A DNA stretch of 64,000 nucleotides from Segetibacter aerophilus (GCF_007991655.1 NZ_BJYT01000018.1:24069-88068); one strand, 5' to 3'. Positions 1 through 10,251 are shown, counted from the first letter of the stretch. Translations and numbers: made by a program. The notes: a model not told the origin generated them from the sequence alone.

Positions 1-1442
1 GATTTGACAGTATTATAATAACTGCCGCTGCACCAACTAACGATCCAATAATTCTTTCTACAGAAATCTGCCGAAAGAAAGGAAGAATAGTCGTCGTTGG
101 GGCAGTGAAGATGGATGTTCCAAGAGAACCTGATTTTTATAGAAAAGAATTAGAATTAAGAATTTCCTGCTCGTATGGGCCTGGAAGATATGATGTAGAA
201 TATGAAGAAGGAGGAATCGATTATCCTTTTGCCTACGTAAGATGGACAGAACAAAGGAATATGGAAGCTTTCCTTGATATGGTGTCAAAAGGATTGATAA
301 ATACAAAATCTTTGGTCACGCACACGTTTGTGGTAGACCGGGCTGAGGAAGCATATGAAATTGTAGTTGGAAAGAGACCGGAACCGCACATTGGAATTCT
401 ACTAAAATATACTGAAGACAAAGAAAAGTTTTTGACAACTAAGCGGATTTTTAGTCAACCAGTAAAACAAATAAACGTTGGATTTATTGGAGCCGGAAGC
501 TTTGCCCAAAGTTATCTTATTCCTAATGTAAAAGCCTTCGGTGCTTCTCTTGATACAGTAGTTACCTCTAAAGGCATTACTTCAAAGAACGTGGCCCAAA
601 AATTTGGTTTTAATTTTTGTTCTGCAGATATAAAAGATATACTAGGAAAGCAAGAGATCAACACTGTTTTTGTGGCAACCCCCCATTCTTCACATGCAGG
701 TCAGGTTGTAGAATCTCTTAAAGCAAATAAAAATGTATTTGTAGAAAAGCCTTTGGCAGTAACACAAGAAGAGCTGGAAGAGATAATACAAGTAAAACTC
801 GCTCACAATCTTCCTTTGATGGTTGGCTTTAATAGGCGTTTTGCGCCAGTCTGCGAAAGCGTGAAGAAAGAATTTAAAAATGTAGGAGAGCCTTTAGTCG
901 TTAATATAAGGGTAAATGCAGGATTTATACCTAAAGACCACTGGACACAGATCCAGGCAGTAGGTGCCGGCCGGATAATTGGAGAAATGTGCCATTTTAT
1001 TGATCTTATGCAATTTTTTACTGACGAAGAGCCGGTAAAAGTCTTTGCTGAATGTATTCGATCAACCAATGAGAAACTTAAGCTCGATGATAATATTTCT
1101 ATCATCATTAAATTTAACAACGGATCAATTGGTAATCTCACCTATGTTGCAAATGGAGACAAATCCTTAGCAAAGGAGTATATCGAAGTATTTGGCGCAG
1201 GAAAGGCGGCGGTAATTAATGACTTTCAAGACGGAAGTGTTCATAGTGGTAATAAAAGAAGAAAATTGAAATCTTCAGGAAAAGGCCATCAACAAGAAGT
1301 TTTAGCTTTTTTACATTCGCTTACACAAGGAAAAGAAACGCCAATCTCATTTCGTTCTATTTGCCTTACTACCATGACGACATTTAAAGTAATAGATAGT
1401 TTAAAAACCGGATTACCACAACAAATTAGAATAGATGTCTAA
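1..1442 (+). CDS. Bi-domain oxidoreductase (zinc-type dehydrogenase + Gfo/Idh/MocA), 5' truncated
   Basis: The reading frame is already open at base 3 and stays open to the stop at 1442, so the true start lies left of the window. The first ATG at 105 is internal: the codons before it encode a plausible stretch (ending RIVVVGAVK) of the medium-chain alcohol dehydrogenase fold. The C-terminal half begins near base 475 with a Rossmann motif VGFIGAGSFA and continues as a Gfo/Idh/MocA oxidoreductase with the EKPL motif. This fused architecture is known from Bacteroidota and other polysaccharide loci, where it is thought to act on nucleotide-linked or precursor sugars; the exact substrate is unknown. 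It overlaps the next gene by 8 bases, which suggests translational coupling. Confidence 0.9.
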   Translation, partial: FDSIIITAAAPTNDPIILSTEICRKKGRIVVVGAVKMDVPREPDFYRKELELRISCSYGPGRYDVEYEEGGIDYPFAYVRWTEQRNMEAFLDMVSKGLINTKSLVTHTFVVDRAEEAYEIVVGKRPEPHIGILLKYTEDKEKFLTTKRIFSQPVKQINVGFIGAGSFAQSYLIPNVKAFGASLDTVVTSKGITSKNVAQKFGFNFCSADIKDILGKQEINTVFVATPHSSHAGQVVESLKANKNVFVEKPLAVTQEELEEIIQVKLAHNLPLMVGFNRRFAPVCESVKKEFKNVGEPLVVNIRVNAGFIPKDHWTQIQAVGAGRIIGEMCHFIDLMQFFTDEEPVKVFAECIRSTNEKLKLDDNISIIIKFNNGSIGNLTYVANGDKSLAKEYIEVFGAGKAAVINDFQDGSVHSGNKRRKLKSSGKGHQQEVLAFLHSLTQGKETPISFRSICLTTMTTFKVIDSLKTGLPQQIRIDV

Positions 1443-2607
1443 CCTAATTAGGGGCTCATTTGTCCAATTGGAGCAATATTGCCGAAAGGAGGAATATAAA
1501 GGATGGGATCCCTACGACGGATTAAATAGTAAAGTTTTTCAAGCAATGCCGGTTTTGCCCAAAAATCGCATAACCAGACTAATGTGGATACAATTTATTA
1601 AAAAGTTCCCAATTAATCTTAGGCCTGTACTTAAAATCAGTAAAGAGTACAACCCAAAAGGCATTGCTCTTTTCATTTCCGGATACTCGCAATTAAGTAA
1701 GGTTCCGGGTTATGAAAAAGAAGCAATTGACACAATTACATTTCTTTCTGATAAAATTTTGACACTGAAGACTCCCGGCTATTCAGGTAGTTGTTGGGGA
1801 TATAATTTTGACTGGGAGTCAAGAGCTTTTTTTCAAAAGAAATATACCCCTACAATTGTTGCAACTACTTATGTTGCTAATGCCTTAATCGATGCTTATG
1901 AAACCACTGGAAACAGGAACTACTTAGATACAGCTATTTCAGCTAAAGATTTTATTTTAAATGACCTTAATAGAACTTTTAACGAAAACGGAGATTTTGT
2001 ATTTTCTTATTCTCCACATGATCACACATCAGTTTTCAATGCTTCTTTGCTAGGTGCTAAATTACTTAGCAGGATTTATTGTTATACTGAGGAAGAAGAG
2101 TTAGTTCAACTAGCTAAAAAGGCTGTAGCATACTGCTGTAGCTATCAGAATAGCGACGGTTCATGGTATTATAGTACACTTCCTTTTCATCAGTGGATAG
2201 ATAATTTCCATACTGGCTTTAACCTAGAATGTATTTCCGAATATGCTACTTTTTCTAAAGACAACAGTTTTAATAAAAATTTTAACAAGGGCATGACTTA
2301 TTATCTTAATACTTTTTTTGACAAGAAGGGTCGTTCAAAGTATTATAATAATTCACTTTTTCCTATAGATATTCATGCCCCATCTCAATTGGTAATAACA
2401 TTGGCAAAAGCAAACTTGTTTAATGAAAATAAAGTGCTTATTGACAGAGTACTAAAATGGACAATTGAAAACATGCAATCTTCAAAGGGATATTTCTACT
2501 TTCAAATATCTAAGTACTATTCAAACAAAATACCCTATATGCGGTGGTCTCAAGGGTGGATTTTCTATGCCTTCGCGGAATACCTCAAACAGGAAACAAA
2601 TAATTAA
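1435..2607 (+). CDS. Alpha/alpha-toroid-like protein of polysaccharide locus
   Basis: This 390-residue soluble protein has no signal peptide. Aromatic-rich helical repeats, with motifs such as DGSWYYS and a C-terminal MRWSQGWIFYAF, resemble the alpha/alpha-barrel domains that accompany heparinase-like proteins in polysaccharide clusters. Database relatives are often given uninformative or misleading names. The start ATG lies inside the end of the preceding gene (ATGTCTAA overlap), and the MBOAT gene follows 22 bases downstream, so it is almost certainly part of the same operon. A role in glycan precursor handling or polymer modification is inferred from context only; no catalytic residues can be assigned with confidence. 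Confidence 0.8.
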   Translation: MSNLIRGSFVQLEQYCRKEEYKGWDPYDGLNSKVFQAMPVLPKNRITRLMWIQFIKKFPINLRPVLKISKEYNPKGIALFISGYSQLSKVPGYEKEAIDTITFLSDKILTLKTPGYSGSCWGYNFDWESRAFFQKKYTPTIVATTYVANALIDAYETTGNRNYLDTAISAKDFILNDLNRTFNENGDFVFSYSPHDHTSVFNASLLGAKLLSRIYCYTEEEELVQLAKKAVAYCCSYQNSDGSWYYSTLPFHQWIDNFHTGFNLECISEYATFSKDNSFNKNFNKGMTYYLNTFFDKKGRSKYYNNSLFPIDIHAPSQLVITLAKANLFNENKVLIDRVLKWTIENMQSSKGYFYFQISKYYSNKIPYMRWSQGWIFYAFAEYLKQETNN

Positions 2608-2628
2608 GATCAGAGTTTTGTAGAAATC

Positions 2629-4026
2629 ATGTTATTTAACTCATTTGCTTTTTTGCTGTTTTTTCCTATCGTAACTATATTCTTTTTTATCCTATCACAT
2701 AAGGTGAGGTGGCTTTTTTTATTACTGGCTTCTTGCTTTTTTTACATGTTCTTTAAGCCGGAGTACATATTAATACTTGCATTCACAATCGTTGTTGATT
2801 ACTTTGCCGGAATAATAATAGCGTCGACAGAAAATGTCAAAAAGAAGAAAAAGTTTTTGATAGTCAGCCTTGTCGCTAATATTTCAGTACTGGGTTTTTT
2901 TAAATATTATAATTTCATAAACTATAATATTGTTGATGCTGCCGCTTATTTTGGATATGAAATAGAAGTGCCTCTCCTAACAATGCTATTACCTATTGGC
3001 CTCTCGTTCCATACCTTCCAGGCTATGAGTTATACAATAGAGGTCTATCGGGGGAACCAACCTGCAGAAAGGCATTTCGGTATTTACGCATTGTATGTCA
3101 TGTTCTTCCCCCAGTTAGTGGCAGGCCCAATTGAAAGACCGCAAAATCTTCTGCCCCAGTTTCACGAAAAAAAAGTTTTTAATCCTGATCTTGCCGTAAG
3201 TGGATTGAAGTTAATGGCATGGGGATTATTTAAAAAGTTAGTTATTGCTGACCGTTTATCTCTTATGGTCGACCAAGTATACAACAGTCCCGAAAATTAT
3301 CGCGGTTTAAATATTGTGATAGCGACTTTATTTTTCGCTGAGCAGATTTATTGTGATTTTTCAGGTTATTCTGACATAGCTATTGGTTCTGCACGCGTCT
3401 TGGGATTTGATCTCATGAAAAATTTCAGAAACCCTTATTTGTCAAAATCTATTTCAGAGTTTTGGTCTAGATGGCATATCTCCCTATCTACCTGGTTTAA
3501 AGACTATCTATATATACCTCTTGGCGGAAATAGGGTTTCTGTGCCTCGGTGGATGTTTAATTTATTAATTACCTTCCTTGTAAGTGGCTTTTGGCATGGT
3601 GCAAATTGGACTTTTATTATTTGGGGTGGTCTTAACGGAATTTTTATTATGGGTGAAATTTTTATTGATAAAAAAAGAAATACTTTCAGCATTCCTACCA
3701 TAATCAAGCGGTCAACTACTGTAATTTTAATCTGCGTCACTTGGATATTTTTTAGGGTAAATACATTGAAAGATGCAGGAACAGTTTTTCGAAATATATT
3801 CTCTAATTCACAAACCTTTGCGTTTGATTTGACTCAATTTTTATTAGCTGTGCTGCTAATAATTGGATTAGAAATAATTCAGTTTATGGATGAAAAGAAT
3901 AATGTGATGAGTAAAATCAAGACGTTGCCCTATCTTATAAAGATTCCTATATATGCCGTATTTCTAACCGTATTATTGAACTTCGGAATTTTTAATAATA
4001 GTCAGTTTATCTATTTTCAGTTTTAG
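2629..4026 (+). CDS. MBOAT family O-acyltransferase (AlgI/DltB-like)
   Basis: The 465-residue polytopic membrane protein has about ten hydrophobic segments. It carries the family hallmark around residue 323 (SGFWHGANWTF), where His323 matches the conserved catalytic histidine, together with upstream AGPIERP and FWSRWHISLS motifs. AlgI-type MBOAT proteins move an acyl group, usually acetyl, across the inner membrane for transfer to an exported polymer. The gene following 2 bases later encodes an anchored SGNH-like protein, the usual pattern of an AlgI/AlgJ or DltB/DltD pair. The likely job is O-acylation of the polysaccharide made by this locus; the acyl group is not visible from sequence. Confidence 0.93.
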   Translation: MLFNSFAFLLFFPIVTIFFFILSHKVRWLFLLLASCFFYMFFKPEYILILAFTIVVDYFAGIIIASTENVKKKKKFLIVSLVANISVLGFFKYYNFINYNIVDAAAYFGYEIEVPLLTMLLPIGLSFHTFQAMSYTIEVYRGNQPAERHFGIYALYVMFFPQLVAGPIERPQNLLPQFHEKKVFNPDLAVSGLKLMAWGLFKKLVIADRLSLMVDQVYNSPENYRGLNIVIATLFFAEQIYCDFSGYSDIAIGSARVLGFDLMKNFRNPYLSKSISEFWSRWHISLSTWFKDYLYIPLGGNRVSVPRWMFNLLITFLVSGFWHGANWTFIIWGGLNGIFIMGEIFIDKKRNTFSIPTIIKRSTTVILICVTWIFFRVNTLKDAGTVFRNIFSNSQTFAFDLTQFLLAVLLIIGLEIIQFMDEKNNVMSKIKTLPYLIKIPIYAVFLTVLLNFGIFNNSQFIYFQF

Positions 4027-4028
4027 CA

Positions 4029-5063
4029 ATGAAGCAAATTCTTATAAAAGCAGCATTGATAATTACTCTAGCTATCCTTTTAAATTTATTTTTGTATTCT
4101 GCTATTTATACACGTTTACTACCTTATTCGTGGGGTAGTAATGAACTTTTAGATAAACGAGAGTTTCTTAGAAGAAATGCCGCTAAGTATAATTCACTTT
4201 TTATCGGGTCGAGTAAAACTCATAATCAAATTCATCCACAAATTTTTGATGAAAAAGCGAGAGAAAATGGGTTAGATATTCGCTCATATAATTGTGGGGT
4301 TGGTGGCCTTACCCCGTTAGAGTCATTACACATTTACGAAAATTTACTGCTTCACGACTCCCTTAGCTTTAAATATGTATTTATTGAACTCGATTGGATC
4401 GCTACTATTAAAGTTGAAAATTTAAATTCTGTTAGAAGCTTTTATTGGTTAACGCCTAGAAACTATAATTTTAGTATTAGTTCAATTTTAAATTCTACCG
4501 TCCCTATTATGCGTTCAGCGTGGGGACTTTTTCATTATTCGTTAAATTATGGTGAAAATTTGATGAATATTGGAAAAGTGCACGAATACTTTAAGTACAA
4601 AAATTTTGTTGCAAATCAAAAATTTCTACCATCTGATTCTAACATAATGTATAATGGTTATATTCCAATGTCTCACAAAATGAATTCGACAGAATATTCA
4701 TTATATAGTGAAGTAGTTGGATCAGCCAGATTGGCTGTAAGAAATTATCCAGATCTTGTAGACCAACATTTATCGCAACCTTATCTTGACCGTCTACAAC
4801 ACATTATATCTATTTCTAAGCAACGAGGTATAATTACATTTTTTATTGTTCCTCTACAATGGAAATACTATCAATATGAGCAGTTAATCCCAATTATTAA
4901 TAAAATTAAAGGCGCAAGAACTATTTGTTTGTTCGATATTGACAGGTATGCAAATATCTATCAGGTTGACAACTTTGCTGACCCTAACCATTTAAATGAA
5001 AAAGGAGCAAAGCTGTATACAGAAGAAATATTCAATCAATTTTTGAAGTTATACGGTAAGTAA
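4029..5063 (+). CDS. Membrane-anchored SGNH-like partner of the MBOAT protein
   Basis: This 344-residue protein has one N-terminal signal anchor (about residues 5-27) and an extracytoplasmic domain. A Gly-Ser-Ser-Lys-Thr block near residues 60-64 and a C-terminal DPNHLNEKG block near residue 318 resemble block I (Ser) and block V (Asp-x-x-His) of SGNH hydrolases, as in DltD and AlgJ/AlgX. It starts two bases after the MBOAT stop. The inferred role is to accept the acyl group from the MBOAT protein and pass it to the polysaccharide in the periplasm. Overall similarity to named families is weak, so the assignment rests on motifs and context. Confidence 0.75.
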   Translation: MKQILIKAALIITLAILLNLFLYSAIYTRLLPYSWGSNELLDKREFLRRNAAKYNSLFIGSSKTHNQIHPQIFDEKARENGLDIRSYNCGVGGLTPLESLHIYENLLLHDSLSFKYVFIELDWIATIKVENLNSVRSFYWLTPRNYNFSISSILNSTVPIMRSAWGLFHYSLNYGENLMNIGKVHEYFKYKNFVANQKFLPSDSNIMYNGYIPMSHKMNSTEYSLYSEVVGSARLAVRNYPDLVDQHLSQPYLDRLQHIISISKQRGIITFFIVPLQWKYYQYEQLIPIINKIKGARTICLFDIDRYANIYQVDNFADPNHLNEKGAKLYTEEIFNQFLKLYGK

Positions 5064-5106
5064 ATGCAATAATGTTGGCTGAGTTTTGCATTTAAAAGCA
5101 AATAAG

Positions 5107-6132
5107 ATGAGAATTTGGATCGATTTTATTAATTCGCCCCAAGTAAGCTTTTTTGAACCTCTTATAGGAGAACTTACTTCACTTGGGCACGAATTTGTCT
5201 TAACATGTAGAGATTCCGCAAATACTGTAGAATTAATAAAACAACGAAAATGGAGTTGTAAAATAATAGGCAGTAAAGCAGAAAAAGGAATTTTGAAAAA
5301 ATTGCTAGCGTTTCCATTACGCATAAACGCACTTTATAGGTTTTTAAAACATCGAGGTATAAATGTGGCTATATGCCAAAGCAGTTTTTACTTGCCTTTG
5401 ACTAGTAGGCTATTGCGAGTGCCTTCCATATATACTAATGATAATGAACATGCTTTAGGTAACATTCCAGCTTTTTTATTTGCAAATAAAATATTCATCC
5501 CTGAGAATTTATCTATAGCAAAAGTTTTAAAAAAAGGAGCAAGAAAGAGCAAAATAATTCAATATCCGGGCGTCAAGGAAGGTGTTTATTTATGGCCTAA
5601 AGGGAAAATAATTCAAGACAGAAGAAGGGAAAATTTCTGTGATAAAAAAATCTATGTAAGAGCGGAACCAACTACCGCGGAGTATTATTCAGGTAAGCTC
5701 AACTTTCTTGATGATTTCTTGATCATGATAAAAAAGAAATACTCGGTAACAGTTTTGGTTAGGGACAAAGCGCAGTTCATACATTATTCTCAAGCAAGAT
5801 TTTTAGGCATCGATGTACCCGAGAAGCCTTTATCTTTCGAGGATATAGCGGTTGGCTGCGAATTATTCATTGGAGCAGGAGGATCTATGACAAGGGAAAT
5901 GGCTATAATGGGTATACCTACGATTTCTGTCTACCAGGAAGCGCTATTAGACGTAGACAAATTTTTGATAACTGAAAAACTGTTAGCCCACGAGCCTGAG
6001 CTAACTTTTTCCATATTTGAAACCTTCATCGAATCAACCAGTAGGAGAGAGATTAATGCGACGTTGATTGAGAAGGGAAAAGTTGCATATGAATTGTTTA
6101 AAAATCACTTGTTAAAGCAATCGCGACAATAA
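5107..6132 (+). CDS. DUF354 family protein (glycosyltransferase-like)
   Basis: The protein begins with the family-typical MRIWIDFINSPQVSFFEPL, which fixes the start at the ATG at 5107 rather than an upstream in-frame TTG at 5086. At 341 residues it is about full length for DUF354, a GT-B-like family common in bacterial and archaeal surface-polysaccharide loci. The C-terminal half has a glycine-rich block (FIGAGGSMTREMAIMGIP) resembling the nucleotide-sugar-binding region of MurG-like and epimerase-like GT-B folds. Sugar donor and acceptor are unknown. It sits 43 bases after the SGNH-like gene and 80 bases before wecB in the same orientation. Confidence 0.85.
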   Translation: MRIWIDFINSPQVSFFEPLIGELTSLGHEFVLTCRDSANTVELIKQRKWSCKIIGSKAEKGILKKLLAFPLRINALYRFLKHRGINVAICQSSFYLPLTSRLLRVPSIYTNDNEHALGNIPAFLFANKIFIPENLSIAKVLKKGARKSKIIQYPGVKEGVYLWPKGKIIQDRRRENFCDKKIYVRAEPTTAEYYSGKLNFLDDFLIMIKKKYSVTVLVRDKAQFIHYSQARFLGIDVPEKPLSFEDIAVGCELFIGAGGSMTREMAIMGIPTISVYQEALLDVDKFLITEKLLAHEPELTFSIFETFIESTSRREINATLIEKGKVAYELFKNHLLKQSRQ

Positions 6133-6212
6133 CATTAGTTAAATGAAAAGTTTAAGTAATTTGACTCGCAGCTTTTTTTGTTGTTTTGCAGGAAAAAAAA
6201 ATTAGTAAATAG

Positions 6213-7346
6213 ATGAAGGTGACTATTGTAGCAGGGGCGAGGCCCAATTTCATTAAAGTTTCTCCTATCATTAAAGCAATTCAATCTGCACAACGAAAAC
6301 AGAAGCTAATTTCTTTTCGCCTTGTACACACTGGCCAGCACTATGATAAAAAGATGAGCAGCGATTTTTTTGACCAATTAGGTATTCCTCATCCAAATAT
6401 CAACCTTGGTTGCGGTGGAGGAAGCCAAGCTGAACAAGGGGCGGCTATCATGGTTGGTTTCGAAAAGGAATTAATTGATAATAGGCCGGATGTAGTGCTA
6501 GTTGTAGGAGACGTTACTTCTACCATGGCTTGTACTATAACTGCAAAAAAATTATGTATAGATGTGGCACATGTTGAAGCCGGAATAAGGTCTGGTGACA
6601 TGACAATGCCGGAAGAAATTAACAGAATAGTTACAGATTCTATATGTGATCATTTTTTTACTACAACAGAGACGGCGAATAAGCACTTACAAAAATCTGG
6701 AATCGACGACAGTAAAATACATCTTGTTGGCAATACCATGATTGATACGCTCCACCAAAATTTATCCAAGATTAAAAAACCCGACTTATGGGACAAGCAT
6801 CAATTAAACAAAAAACAATACTTCCTTGCAACGATTCACCGTCCCTCTAACGTGGATAATCCAGAGAAGCTTAATTCGATCCTTTCTGCAATTAAGGCGT
6901 CTTCTTTAAATTTTCCAATCGTTTTTCCTGTTCATCCCCGTACTAGGCAAATTATAGATAGATTTAAGATTAATATGGAAAACATTTTAATGATAGAACC
7001 TCAGAGCTATTTAGAATTTATTTTTTTAATACAATATTCCAAAGGAGTAATTACAGATTCCGGTGGCATAACAGAGGAGGCTACTATACTAGACGTTCCG
7101 TGTTTAACATTACGAAACTCAACGGAAAGGCCTGAAACTGTTTCTCTTGGAACAAATGAGTTAATCGGAGACAATTTAAGTAAGATGAAATATTGTATTG
7201 AGAGAATTATTGCAGGAAATTGGAAAAGAGGAAGAGTTCCACCGTTTTGGGATGGAAAATCATCTGAAAGAATCATTGACACTTTAACTTTAATCTATGC
7301 TAATCTAAGTGCAAAGACTGAGCCCAATCACAACGTTTCGAGCTAA
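6213..7346 (+). CDS. wecB: UDP-N-acetylglucosamine 2-epimerase (non-hydrolysing)
   Basis: The 377-residue cytosolic enzyme interconverts UDP-GlcNAc and UDP-ManNAc. It opens with the signature KVTIVAGARPNFIKVSPII and has HTGQHYD, HVEAGIRSGDM, FPVHPRTR and TDSGGITEEA, all conserved in WecB-type epimerases. It is the last gene of the plus-strand run in the polysaccharide locus. The nucleotide-sugar dehydrogenase at 10427 could oxidise its product or substrate to an amino-uronic acid, so the two may together supply a hexosaminuronate building block. That coupling is inferred; the epimerase assignment itself is secure. Confidence 0.95.
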   Translation: MKVTIVAGARPNFIKVSPIIKAIQSAQRKQKLISFRLVHTGQHYDKKMSSDFFDQLGIPHPNINLGCGGGSQAEQGAAIMVGFEKELIDNRPDVVLVVGDVTSTMACTITAKKLCIDVAHVEAGIRSGDMTMPEEINRIVTDSICDHFFTTTETANKHLQKSGIDDSKIHLVGNTMIDTLHQNLSKIKKPDLWDKHQLNKKQYFLATIHRPSNVDNPEKLNSILSAIKASSLNFPIVFPVHPRTRQIIDRFKINMENILMIEPQSYLEFIFLIQYSKGVITDSGGITEEATILDVPCLTLRNSTERPETVSLGTNELIGDNLSKMKYCIERIIAGNWKRGRVPPFWDGKSSERIIDTLTLIYANLSAKTEPNHNVSS

Positions 7347-7416
7347 TTAAATGCGGTGGATGTTTTAAAAAGTCACCTACGAATATATGGACAATGTTAT
7401 TTTCGAAACTCTAATA

Positions 7417-10251
7417 TCATTGCTTCTCGAATTTTTTCAATGCTATCCTACCGGTACTTGAAGACAAGATTTCTAAAAAGTAAGTACCAGCGGGCAAACT
7501 ACTTGCATTTACTTGGTGCATGCCATCTCCTACAATTTTGTTTATCTGTTTGCGTAATAATGTTCGGCCGCTAATATCAATTACTGAAATTGATATTTTA
7601 TCCGTAGGGGATAATTTTAATTTAAGATTAATTGTGTTTGATACAGGATTAGGATAGAGAGAAATAGAAACAGGTAACAACCTCTTGCGATTGTTTAATT
7701 TAACTATACCTGAATAAGTAGATCTACCGTCTTTATTGATTTGTCTCAACCTGTAAAAGTTCGTTTCCATCTCAACACTTGTATCAAGCAAAGCATAAGA
7801 AATTGTTGTTCTACTATACCCATTAATTGCTTTCGTAGGTTGAAATTTTATCTTTTTAAAATTTGTTCCATCATTGCTTTGCTCCACTTCAAAGCCAGCG
7901 TTATTTTCCTCAGCGGAAGTAGCCCAACTTAGGCTATTAATATTGCCTGCAACTTCACCTGCAAAACTTATCGTAGTTACAGGTAGAGTTTTATCTGAAG
8001 AAACGACATTGACAGTCATAGAATCTTTTACTGTTACACCTCCTTTATAATTTACAGTTAACTCAAATGAGTAAATACCCTTCTCCAACCCTATAACCGA
8101 GGTAGCTACAGCATTGGGATTAGCAATAATTCCGTTTGAAGGACCGCCAATTTTTCTCCATGTGTACGATGTTATTGTTCCATCATTGGTAGCGCTTCCA
8201 AAGAGACTAACGTTGTTAGCTGGAAGAATTATCGTTTGATTAGCTCCAGCACTTGCTATTGGCAAAACGTTCAGCTGACTGCTACGTATAAGAACTGCAG
8301 AGGTAAACCGTGGAAGAGTAATATTTCCGTTGTAAATCTCGCGAGAGACATCAATATAATTAGCATCTAAACTTACTGTTTTACTAAAAGAAGTTGCATT
8401 ATACTCGAACATCAGTTCATTAATATTAGTAATCGCCTTAGGGGACTTATGACTGTTTACGTCACTGAAAGAAGCAACTTTCCATTTTGCAAGTGTCATA
8501 ACTACTGCTCCACCACCACCTGGATAATCTTTATCGACAACAAAGGTTGCACTATCAGCTATAGGTCGAGCATAAAAGTTGCTATCAAGGAGACCTATCA
8601 AAGCGGGATTGTCGCTTACATAAGTTTTATAAAACATTACTTTCTGGCTCGCTTTCCTAGCAATAAATTTATTTCCTATTATTGTTGTATTTCTAGTTAT
8701 GGCAGTGTATTGGTTAATTTCCAATTGGCTTGCATAGTTATAAACCAGGTTATTTAACAGGCTATTGCTATGAGTATTGTGAAGAAATATTCCTGACCAA
8801 TCCCCATTTGCAACGGTATTGTTTGAGAGTACTGTATTATTGGTAAAATCATCTAAGTATATTCCTGCGGCTTTTCCAAAGGGTTCATAGTAGTAAGACT
8901 CTACCCCAGCAAAGGCCCCTATAGCATTTAAGATAATGTTGTTTTTAATTTGTCTATTACGGTTTAATATTGATGAATTTCCGCTATAAGTATAGATCCC
9001 TCCACCATCATCTTTTGTAATACAAAAGCTATCAATAAAATTGTGTTCAACTACAACATCATTTCCCATGAAGTGAATACCATTATAGCCAGAATTTTTA
9101 ACCTCGTTATTTATTATTGTAGTGTAGTTGCCACTTATAGATATGCCATTGCCTACACCATCACCTGATCGCCCTGAGCCTGATATTAAATTAGTATTTT
9201 TAACAGTTACGCCATTAAGTGTACAATAGTTGGCATCATATTCAAACTGGATTCCATTAGAAAGCGAATTATTTACACTGCCTCCATTAACTTTTATATA
9301 ATTAAGGGAGCCACCGTAAATAGAAACTCCCCCTTGATTGTTGAAGTTGCAATTATCCAAACTAATATACTGAGAACTTATTAATGAAATGCCCTTTGTA
9401 TTCCCTCCTTCAAAAGTGATGTTGCTTATAGTAATATATTTTCTCGTGCTAATTTCGCAATTTTTATCTTGAACACTTACTTTTACAACAATGTCTTCTG
9501 GCTTTTTATCTCCAAAATGTATAAAAAGCTTTTTTGCTACTGCATCATAGTACCATTCTCCAAATTGATCAAGGGTACTTAGGTGATTTTGAATAAAGTA
9601 GCCGTTTCCATTTACTGGCTTATAGGCATTATTGTTTCCATACTTAGCTAAAGCATTGTAGTTTAAAGTACCTCCTTTTTGAAAAGTAATTACCTGCCTA
9701 TCAATTATCCACCTAGATTTCCTTATTACTACCTCGCCTCCGATCCAAGAAGGAGAGCCCGATAGTTCATTATCTGTAATGCTTTTGTTTTCAATGTGGC
9801 TTTCATACTTTAAATAGCCCGAATTAGGGTATCGTCCCATCTTCTGCACAATATCGTTAAGTGTAACAATATTTAAGTTCGGTAAATCTAAAGATGCATA
9901 GTAAATGCTATTTCTCAATAAATTCCATGCGGAAATAGTTTTAAATCCACTAATAATTGGATTCGCACCTTTTCCATAAGGGCCATAGAAAATTTCTTTT
10001 GTCTGAGTTCCAGATACGTTAATCTTCAAGCTTCCTAAGAAACTTTCTCCTCTATTAAAAAGAATTGAATCTCCAGGCATTACTTTGTTAAACAAGTTAA
10101 GCCTGTCGATCGTTTTCCAGGGAGTTAAGGAACTTTGAGCCTGAGTTTCTGTGTAAGAATCATTACCCCAAATATTAGAAATGTAATAAGTGGCTCCATT
10201 AGTTGTTTTAAATATTAGTAGTATTATTAATATAGAAAGAGTGAATTTCAT
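7417..10251 (-). CDS. Secreted right-handed beta-helix protein with T9SS C-terminal sorting domain
   Basis: The 944-residue protein has a signal peptide (about 1-20, ending TTNGA). A long N-terminal and central region (about 260-560) is rich in Asn/Ile turns typical of parallel beta-helices (pectate-lyase or uronan-epimerase/lyase-like folds). A PKD-like domain follows (about 660-745), then a beta-sandwich with EENNAGFEVEQSNDG, and a type A T9SS sorting domain over the last 80 residues (YPNPV, DISGRTLL, LPAGTYFLEI). It should be exported by Sec and moved over the outer membrane by the type IX system. It lies convergent to the EPS operon, so it may process that polymer, though catalytic residues cannot be assigned by eye. 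Confidence 0.88.
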   Translation of the reverse strand: MKFTLSILIILLIFKTTNGATYYISNIWGNDSYTETQAQSSLTPWKTIDRLNLFNKVMPGDSILFNRGESFLGSLKINVSGTQTKEIFYGPYGKGANPIISGFKTISAWNLLRNSIYYASLDLPNLNIVTLNDIVQKMGRYPNSGYLKYESHIENKSITDNELSGSPSWIGGEVVIRKSRWIIDRQVITFQKGGTLNYNALAKYGNNNAYKPVNGNGYFIQNHLSTLDQFGEWYYDAVAKKLFIHFGDKKPEDIVVKVSVQDKNCEISTRKYITISNITFEGGNTKGISLISSQYISLDNCNFNNQGGVSIYGGSLNYIKVNGGSVNNSLSNGIQFEYDANYCTLNGVTVKNTNLISGSGRSGDGVGNGISISGNYTTIINNEVKNSGYNGIHFMGNDVVVEHNFIDSFCITKDDGGGIYTYSGNSSILNRNRQIKNNIILNAIGAFAGVESYYYEPFGKAAGIYLDDFTNNTVLSNNTVANGDWSGIFLHNTHSNSLLNNLVYNYASQLEINQYTAITRNTTIIGNKFIARKASQKVMFYKTYVSDNPALIGLLDSNFYARPIADSATFVVDKDYPGGGGAVVMTLAKWKVASFSDVNSHKSPKAITNINELMFEYNATSFSKTVSLDANYIDVSREIYNGNITLPRFTSAVLIRSSQLNVLPIASAGANQTIILPANNVSLFGSATNDGTITSYTWRKIGGPSNGIIANPNAVATSVIGLEKGIYSFELTVNYKGGVTVKDSMTVNVVSSDKTLPVTTISFAGEVAGNINSLSWATSAEENNAGFEVEQSNDGTNFKKIKFQPTKAINGYSRTTISYALLDTSVEMETNFYRLRQINKDGRSTYSGIVKLNNRKRLLPVSISLYPNPVSNTINLKLKLSPTDKISISVIDISGRTLLRKQINKIVGDGMHQVNASSLPAGTYFLEILSSSTGRIALKKFEKQ

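Noticed and set aside
5086..5106. TTG start for the DUF354 protein
   Set aside because: The family start MRIWID coincides with the ATG at 5107; the extra residues are not conserved-looking.
7356..7574. Short plus-strand frame over the end of the beta-helix gene
   Set aside because: It overlaps the T9SS sorting-domain coding region and appears to be a chance frame.
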